This document shows, in pieces, positions 6,278 to 9,370 of a stretch of DNA of 9,370 bases; within the stretch, counting starts at the first letter, position 1, and the number at the start of each line of letters is the position of its first letter. The stretch comes from CAYMBL01 sp044225155 (GTDB taxonomy: Bacteria; Planctomycetota; Phycisphaerae; UBA1845; Fen-1342), in the NCBI GenBank assembly GCA_044225155.1, contig JBGAJB010000128.1, positions 1 to 9,370 of the forward strand, read 5' to 3'. The notes below the pieces were generated by a model that was given only the letters and a program-made list of their open reading frames with translations, was not told the DNA's origin and did no database searches. Position numbers and translations under genes: made by a program.

Positions 6278-7177
6278 ATGCGCGGGGGCGATGTGATCAG
6301 ATTTTGCTGGATCGTGCTGTTCTGGACCGCGCTGGCCGGGCCGGTGCGCGCGCAAGACGGCGCGGGCGGTGGTGAAGACGAGCCGGACGCCACGTCGGCC
6401 GAACCGTCGGATTCCGGCAATGACTCCGAGATGGAGACCGGCCTCGTCAGCGACCTGCTTGCCAATCCCTTTGTCGCGTCGCGCGAGGATTTCGGGCCGC
6501 TGCAGCCCGGAGAGCAGGAGAAGCTGCTCGATTTCGTGCGAGCTCATACGCCACGCATCGCGGAGATGCTGGAGCGCCTGCAGTCCCAGAACCCCGCCCG
6601 CTTCGATGAGCGCATGCATGACCTGGCGCCGCGGCTGCGACGCTTGGCGCGGCTTTACGAGCGCAGCCCCGAACTCGGCGAAAAGCTGCTGCGTCATGCC
6701 GACAATCTCGACGGCATCAAACGGCGCCTGCGCGCCCTTCCCCCCGGGGATGATTCCGCTCTCCCGCGTAAACGAGCGCTCGAGGAGGCGCGCCGCTTGG
6801 TGCGCGAGAACATCGGCATCGAGGCGGCCGTGCTCGACGCACGGATCAAAACTCTGCGGGAGCGCCGCGCCGCGCTCGTCGATCAGGAGTTCACGCGACT
6901 GACGACGGATTCGACGCAGGCGGCCAAGCTGCCGACCGACATGCGGCCGCTCATTCAGAAGTTCGCAGCTACGTCACCGGGCCCGGAGCGCGACGCGTTG
7001 GCCGCGACGATTCGCGCGCGCATCGAGCGCGATATCGATCGCAGCGTCGCGCAGATGAATACCCAGGCCGCCAGATTACGAAGCGGCATCGCGGCCGAGA
7101 CGGAGTCGCGGCTTGACGGGCTCCGGGGCAAGACGCAGCGCCCGCCGGCTCCGCGTCGCCCGGCTTCCCGACCCTGA
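6278..7177 (+). CDS. Exported helix-rich protein of unknown function
   Basis: A 299-residue predicted periplasmic protein that I cannot assign to a family. Residues 1-26 look like a signal peptide (core CWIVLFWTALAG, cleavage after VRA before QDG). Residues about 27-55 are an acidic low-complexity linker rich in Gly, Asp, Glu and Ser. From about 80 to 265 the protein is almost all charged amphipathic helix, for example EQEKLLDFVRAHTPRIAEML, MHDLAPRLRRLARLYER, and ARIKTLRERRAALVDQEF, so coiled coils are likely. The C-terminal tail is basic and Pro-rich (RPPAPRRPASRP). An alternative GTG start at 6293, with GGGGG four bases upstream, gives an equally good signal peptide. It begins 21 bases after the membrane protein gene and probably shares its transcript, so it may be a target or sensor of the sigma circuit. 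Confidence 0.75.
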   Translation: MRGGDVIRFCWIVLFWTALAGPVRAQDGAGGGEDEPDATSAEPSDSGNDSEMETGLVSDLLANPFVASREDFGPLQPGEQEKLLDFVRAHTPRIAEMLERLQSQNPARFDERMHDLAPRLRRLARLYERSPELGEKLLRHADNLDGIKRRLRALPPGDDSALPRKRALEEARRLVRENIGIEAAVLDARIKTLRERRAALVDQEFTRLTTDSTQAAKLPTDMRPLIQKFAATSPGPERDALAATIRARIERDIDRSVAQMNTQAARLRSGIAAETESRLDGLRGKTQRPPAPRRPASRP

Positions 7178-7224
7178 CGCTTGCACCCTAACCGCGCCGC
7201 GCCGGCCGTTTCCATCTTCGTGGA

Positions 7225-7254
7225 TTGACGATCCGCTGCGCCGCCTCAAATAAT
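7225..7254 (+). promoter_or_regulatory. Putative sigma-70-type promoter of the amidase gene
   Basis: TTGACG (7225-7230) and AATAAT (7249-7254) each match five of six consensus bases and are 18 bases apart. Transcription would start near 7261, about 105 bases before the GTG chosen for the amidase. The TTG of the -35 box is also the first possible start codon of the long open frame, which argues against using it as a start. Confidence 0.5.
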
Positions 7255-7365
7255 CGCTGCGCGGAATCCAGTTTCCCGAACACGGCCAGGGGCGCCAGGG
7301 ACGGTGCGGATGCGGTTTCGAGTTCCATCTTCTGCAATGCCCACCGGCCGCCGGGCGGTTACTTC

Positions 7366-8532
7366 GTGAGTTCTCAGCGTCGCCGGCTTGGCAAACGCGC
7401 CGCACGCGCCAGAGCCCAGCGCGTTCGCGCGGGCGTGCTGTGCCTGCTGTCGGCGGCCGCGGGGGCGTTCGCGGTTTGGTATGTCGAGACCTATCGTCTC
7501 CCGACCGTCGTCACGCATCGCTATGTCGGCACCGCCCTCAACCCGTTGACGACGCCCGCCGGCAATTACGATTGGTCAACGCAGCCGGAGCCGGCATTTC
7601 CAGTTCCTGCTTATTCCCAGTTCCTGCGGGATGTGCTGATCGTTCTCGATCCCGGTCACGTGGGTCAGCGCGACCCCGGCGGTAACTGGAAACGCGGCCC
7701 GACCGGCCTGCGCGAAGCGGTCGTCAACCTGAATGTGGCGCTCTATCTCCGCGAATTCCTCCAAGCCGCCGGCGCGCGTGTCATCCTGACGCGCGACGAG
7801 GACAAATCGCGCAACCTGAGCGACCCGGAAGACCTCGCCTCACGCGCCGAAGTCGCCAATGCCGCCCGGGCGGACCTGCTGATCTCGCTGCATCACAATG
7901 CGGCTGACAGCGCCAAGGCGAATTACACCTCGCTCTACTACCACATGAGCCCTGACCGCAGCCCGGCCAGTCTCTGTGCCGCGCGCTACTTGCTCACCGG
8001 ACTCAATGACGCACTGCGGCTGGAGGACCAGAAAGGTTGCGCGCTCGCGCCCGACACGCTCATCTATCCCAAGTCGGGCTTCGGCGTTTTGCGACAGGCC
8101 GAGGTGCCGGCCGTGCTCGTCGAATCCTCTTTTCATACGAATCCGGAAGAGGAGGAGCGTCTCCGAGATCCCGTCTACAACCGGCGCGAGGCGTATGGGC
8201 TGTTCCTCGGGCTGTGCCGTTGGGCTCAAGCCGGCCTGCCGCGCGTTGCGCCGACCGAGCGGCGCGTTCGCAACGGCAAGCCAATCGTGATTCGCCTGGA
8301 CGACGGGCTGACCGGGCGCGGCGGCTTCGGCGGCAACACGCCCAAAATCTTTCAGGATTCACTGCGCGTGGAAATCGGCGACGCGGCCGTGCCCTTTTCC
8401 GTGAACTGGGCGACGCGCGAGCTGACCGTCAACCCGACGCGGGCGCGCGGCTCGGTCGATGTCTATGTGGATTTTGAAAATGTCTTCGGGCAGCACGTCC
8501 TGCACCCGCGTGTCAGCGTCGAACTGGAGTGA
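7366..8532 (+). CDS. Membrane-anchored N-acetylmuramoyl-L-alanine amidase (Amidase_3)
   Basis: A 388-residue zinc amidase that cleaves the bond between N-acetylmuramic acid and L-alanine in peptidoglycan. A basic start (SSQRRRLGKR) is followed by one transmembrane or uncleaved signal helix at about 22-40, placing the enzyme outside the inner membrane. The Amidase_3 domain spans about 90-290. Zinc ligands are His98 (LDPGHVG), Glu117 (GLREAVVNLN) and one of His176/His177 (ISLHHNAAD), and the catalytic Glu is Glu253 (AVLVESSFHTN). TRDED and DLASRAEVAN are also typical. The last 95 residues are beta-rich (KPIVIRLDDG, LRVEIGDAAVPFSV, SVDVYVDFENVFG) and may be a wall-binding or Ig-like module. The frame is open to a TTG at 7225, but that codon lies in the predicted -35 box, so I choose GTG 7366 even though its ribosome binding site is weak. 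Confidence 0.9.
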   Translation: MSSQRRRLGKRAARARAQRVRAGVLCLLSAAAGAFAVWYVETYRLPTVVTHRYVGTALNPLTTPAGNYDWSTQPEPAFPVPAYSQFLRDVLIVLDPGHVGQRDPGGNWKRGPTGLREAVVNLNVALYLREFLQAAGARVILTRDEDKSRNLSDPEDLASRAEVANAARADLLISLHHNAADSAKANYTSLYYHMSPDRSPASLCAARYLLTGLNDALRLEDQKGCALAPDTLIYPKSGFGVLRQAEVPAVLVESSFHTNPEEEERLRDPVYNRREAYGLFLGLCRWAQAGLPRVAPTERRVRNGKPIVIRLDDGLTGRGGFGGNTPKIFQDSLRVEIGDAAVPFSVNWATRELTVNPTRARGSVDVYVDFENVFGQHVLHPRVSVELE

Positions 8533-8550
8533 CAAGGCGCCGGTCGCGGG

Positions 8551-8934
8551 TCAGGCCAGCAGCTTCTGCGTGGCTTCGAGCAGTTTGTCCATGCGGAAGG
8601 GCTTATTGAGATATTCGTCGACGCCGAGCGCTTCGGCGTACTGCTTGTGCCGCTTGCCCTGATTCCCCGTGATCATGATGACACGCGGCTTGGCTCCGCG
8701 CGCCTTGCCCTGGCGCAGCTTTTCCAGCACCAGGAAGCCGCTCTTTTGTGGCAGCATGATGTCCAGAATGACCAAGTCGGGGTTCTTTTCTTCCGCGATC
8801 GCTACGGCTGTGTTGCCGTCCGTCGCGGTCTCGATCTTCGCCCCCAGGTCGGCCAGTCCACTCGTAATGCCCGCGACAACGTCCGGGTCGTCATCCACGA
8901 TCAGGATCGTCTTCCCTGAATAATCATCAGCCAC
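8551..8934 (-). CDS. Single-domain CheY-like response regulator
   Basis: A 127-residue receiver domain with no output domain. The acidic pocket is Asp14/Asp15 in ILIVDDDPD, the phospho-acceptor is Asp58 in LVILDIMLP, and the switch residues are Thr89 (VIMITGN) and Lys111 (LNKPF). The alpha4-beta5-alpha5 face is complete, so it should be phosphorylatable and act by protein-protein contact. I start at GTG 8934 because GAGGAG lies eight bases upstream; the upstream in-frame TTG at 8940 would be only two bases from that site. No histidine kinase is in the window. It is convergent with the amidase gene, with 18 bases between the stops. Its target is unknown. Confidence 0.9.
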   Translation of the reverse strand: MADDYSGKTILIVDDDPDVVAGITSGLADLGAKIETATDGNTAVAIAEEKNPDLVILDIMLPQKSGFLVLEKLRQGKARGAKPRVIMITGNQGKRHKQYAEALGVDEYLNKPFRMDKLLEATQKLLA

Positions 8935-8961
8935 GGGCAAATCTCCTCGATGTCCGATCTT

Positions 8962-8990
8962 AGTGTAGGCTCCTTATTCGCACCGGACAA
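8962..8990 (-). promoter_or_regulatory. Putative promoter of the response regulator gene
   Basis: On the minus strand TTGTCC (8990-8985) and TACACT (8967-8962) are separated by 17 bases. Each matches the sigma-70 consensus at four of six positions. The -10 box lies about 27 bases before the GTG start, with the GAGGAG ribosome binding site in between. Confidence 0.35.
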
Positions 8991-9042
8991 TTACGGCGCG
9001 CGGGGCTGGGAACGTCCCGGAAACGCCGCAATCTGAACCGAG

Positions 9043-9062
9043 CCGCGACCGTGAGGGAGCGG
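9043..9062. repeat. GNRA-capped hairpin with tandem G-A pairs, probable dispersed repeat
   Basis: Read as RNA, the plus strand folds as CCGC-GA-CC-GUGA-GG-GA-GCGG. CCGC pairs with GCGG, the two GA steps face each other as tandem G-A pairs, CC pairs with GG, and GUGA is a GNRA tetraloop. Translated on the other strand the surrounding 23 bases read LPHGRGS, a string I recall from spurious open reading frames in planctomycete genomes, so this may be a family of dispersed repeats. That recollection is unverified. It lies in the 285-base non-coding gap between the response regulator and the MlaD gene. Confidence 0.45.
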
Positions 9063-9114
9063 GGGCAGCCGAAAAACGTCCCACCTGGTGGACCGAAGTT
9101 CGCCATCCCCCGCT
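9058..9114. repeat. Inverted repeat enclosing a small hairpin
   Basis: AGCGGGGG (9058-9065) is a perfect complement of CCCCCGCT (9107-9114), an 8-base-pair stem around about 41 bases. Inside it, 9078-9093 can form a second stem (GTCC with GGAC plus an inner AC/GT after one bulged C, loop CTG). The outer left arm reuses the GCGG of the GNRA hairpin, so the two folds exclude each other. There is no T-tract after it, so it is not a normal terminator. Confidence 0.35.
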
Positions 9115-9219
9115 TACTTACATGCGCGGCGCTGGTCAGATTGAATTGTCATCCGGGAGCCTGTACGCGGGCCGCCTCATTCGCGCCCGAGTTCGGCGCC
9201 CGCACAAAGGAGCCAACGC

Positions 9220-9370
9220 GTGAAGGAAATGTCGCGCAATCTGACAGTCGGCCTATTCGCCCTCGTGGGTCTGGGCGCACTCGCCGCGCTCATCATCATT
9301 TTCGGCGTCACGAGTTGGGGTATCTCGCGCTCCGGGCTGAAGCTCGAAGCACGCTTCGAGTCGGCCTCCG
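9220..9370 (+). CDS. MlaD-family lipid transport protein, 5' end only
   Basis: Only the first 50 residues are in the window; the gene continues past its end. GTG 9220 is supported by AAAGGAG seven bases upstream. The protein begins KEMSRNLTVGLFALVGLGAL, continues as one transmembrane helix (about 9-30), then FGVTSWGISRSGLKLEARFE. This is the standard opening of MlaD/MCE proteins: a short cytoplasmic start, the VGLF-containing signal-anchor helix, and the first strands of the MCE domain (LEARFESAS) on the periplasmic side. Such proteins are the substrate-binding subunits of ABC-type systems moving phospholipids between inner and outer membrane. ATPase and permease genes would be expected nearby but are not seen in the window. 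Confidence 0.78.
   Translation, partial: MKEMSRNLTVGLFALVGLGALAALIIIFGVTSWGISRSGLKLEARFESAS

Noticed and set aside
8037..8477. 146-residue open frame inside the amidase gene
   Set aside because: Arg/Ala-rich shadow in another frame of a gene with intact catalytic motifs.
1..9370. CRISPR arrays, tRNA or rRNA genes, transposases, phage genes
   Set aside because: Scanned by eye on both strands; no regularly spaced repeats, cloverleaf sequences or recognisable mobile-element proteins were seen.

Overview
The window is GC-rich bacterial chromosome, most consistent with a Gram-negative member of the Planctomycetota. This rests on recognition of gene families, not on a database search. An LpxI-type lipid A enzyme and an MlaD-type lipid transporter subunit point to an outer membrane. 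The DnaA, the secreted redoxin ending in a GCSVKY-like tail, and the CheY-like protein have a planctomycete flavour. dnaA stands alone, without dnaN beside it. I see no tRNA, rRNA, CRISPR, insertion sequence or prophage gene, so this looks like core chromosome with some unusual regulatory detail.

Layout: (1) 12-638 (-) a secreted thioredoxin-fold redoxin, divergent from (2) 727-1617 (+) a GNAT acetyltransferase with an apparent second, degenerate GNAT half. (3) 1618-1904 is the dnaA leader, with one perfect DnaA box, a T-tract, a sigma-70-like promoter and a 5'-UTR hairpin. (4) 1905-3326 (+) dnaA, convergent with (5) 3378-3725 (-) a single-domain PilZ protein. (6) 3913-4830 (+) lpxI and 4832-5119 (+) a small CRM/YhbY-like RNA-binding protein, probably translationally coupled. 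(7) 5248-7177 (+) a three-gene cluster: ECF sigma factor (frame broken by one indel in this sequence), a short single-pass membrane protein in the anti-sigma position, and an exported helix-rich protein of unknown function. (8) 7366-8532 (+) a membrane-anchored N-acetylmuramoyl-L-alanine amidase, convergent with (9) 8551-8934 (-) a single-domain response regulator. (10) 8935-9219 is non-coding and holds a GNRA-capped hairpin inside a larger inverted repeat. (11) 9220-9370 (+) is the start of an MlaD-family gene that runs off the window.

Much of the window concerns the cell envelope: LpxI makes lipid X for lipid A, the amidase cuts peptidoglycan crosslinks, MlaD moves phospholipid, and the sigma cluster has the architecture of an envelope-sensing circuit. 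PilZ and the CheY-like protein add second-messenger and phosphorelay inputs whose partners are outside the window. The parts most worth a second look are the sigma / membrane protein / exported protein cluster, which lacks a recognisable zinc anti-sigma motif, and the structured element near 9040-9115.
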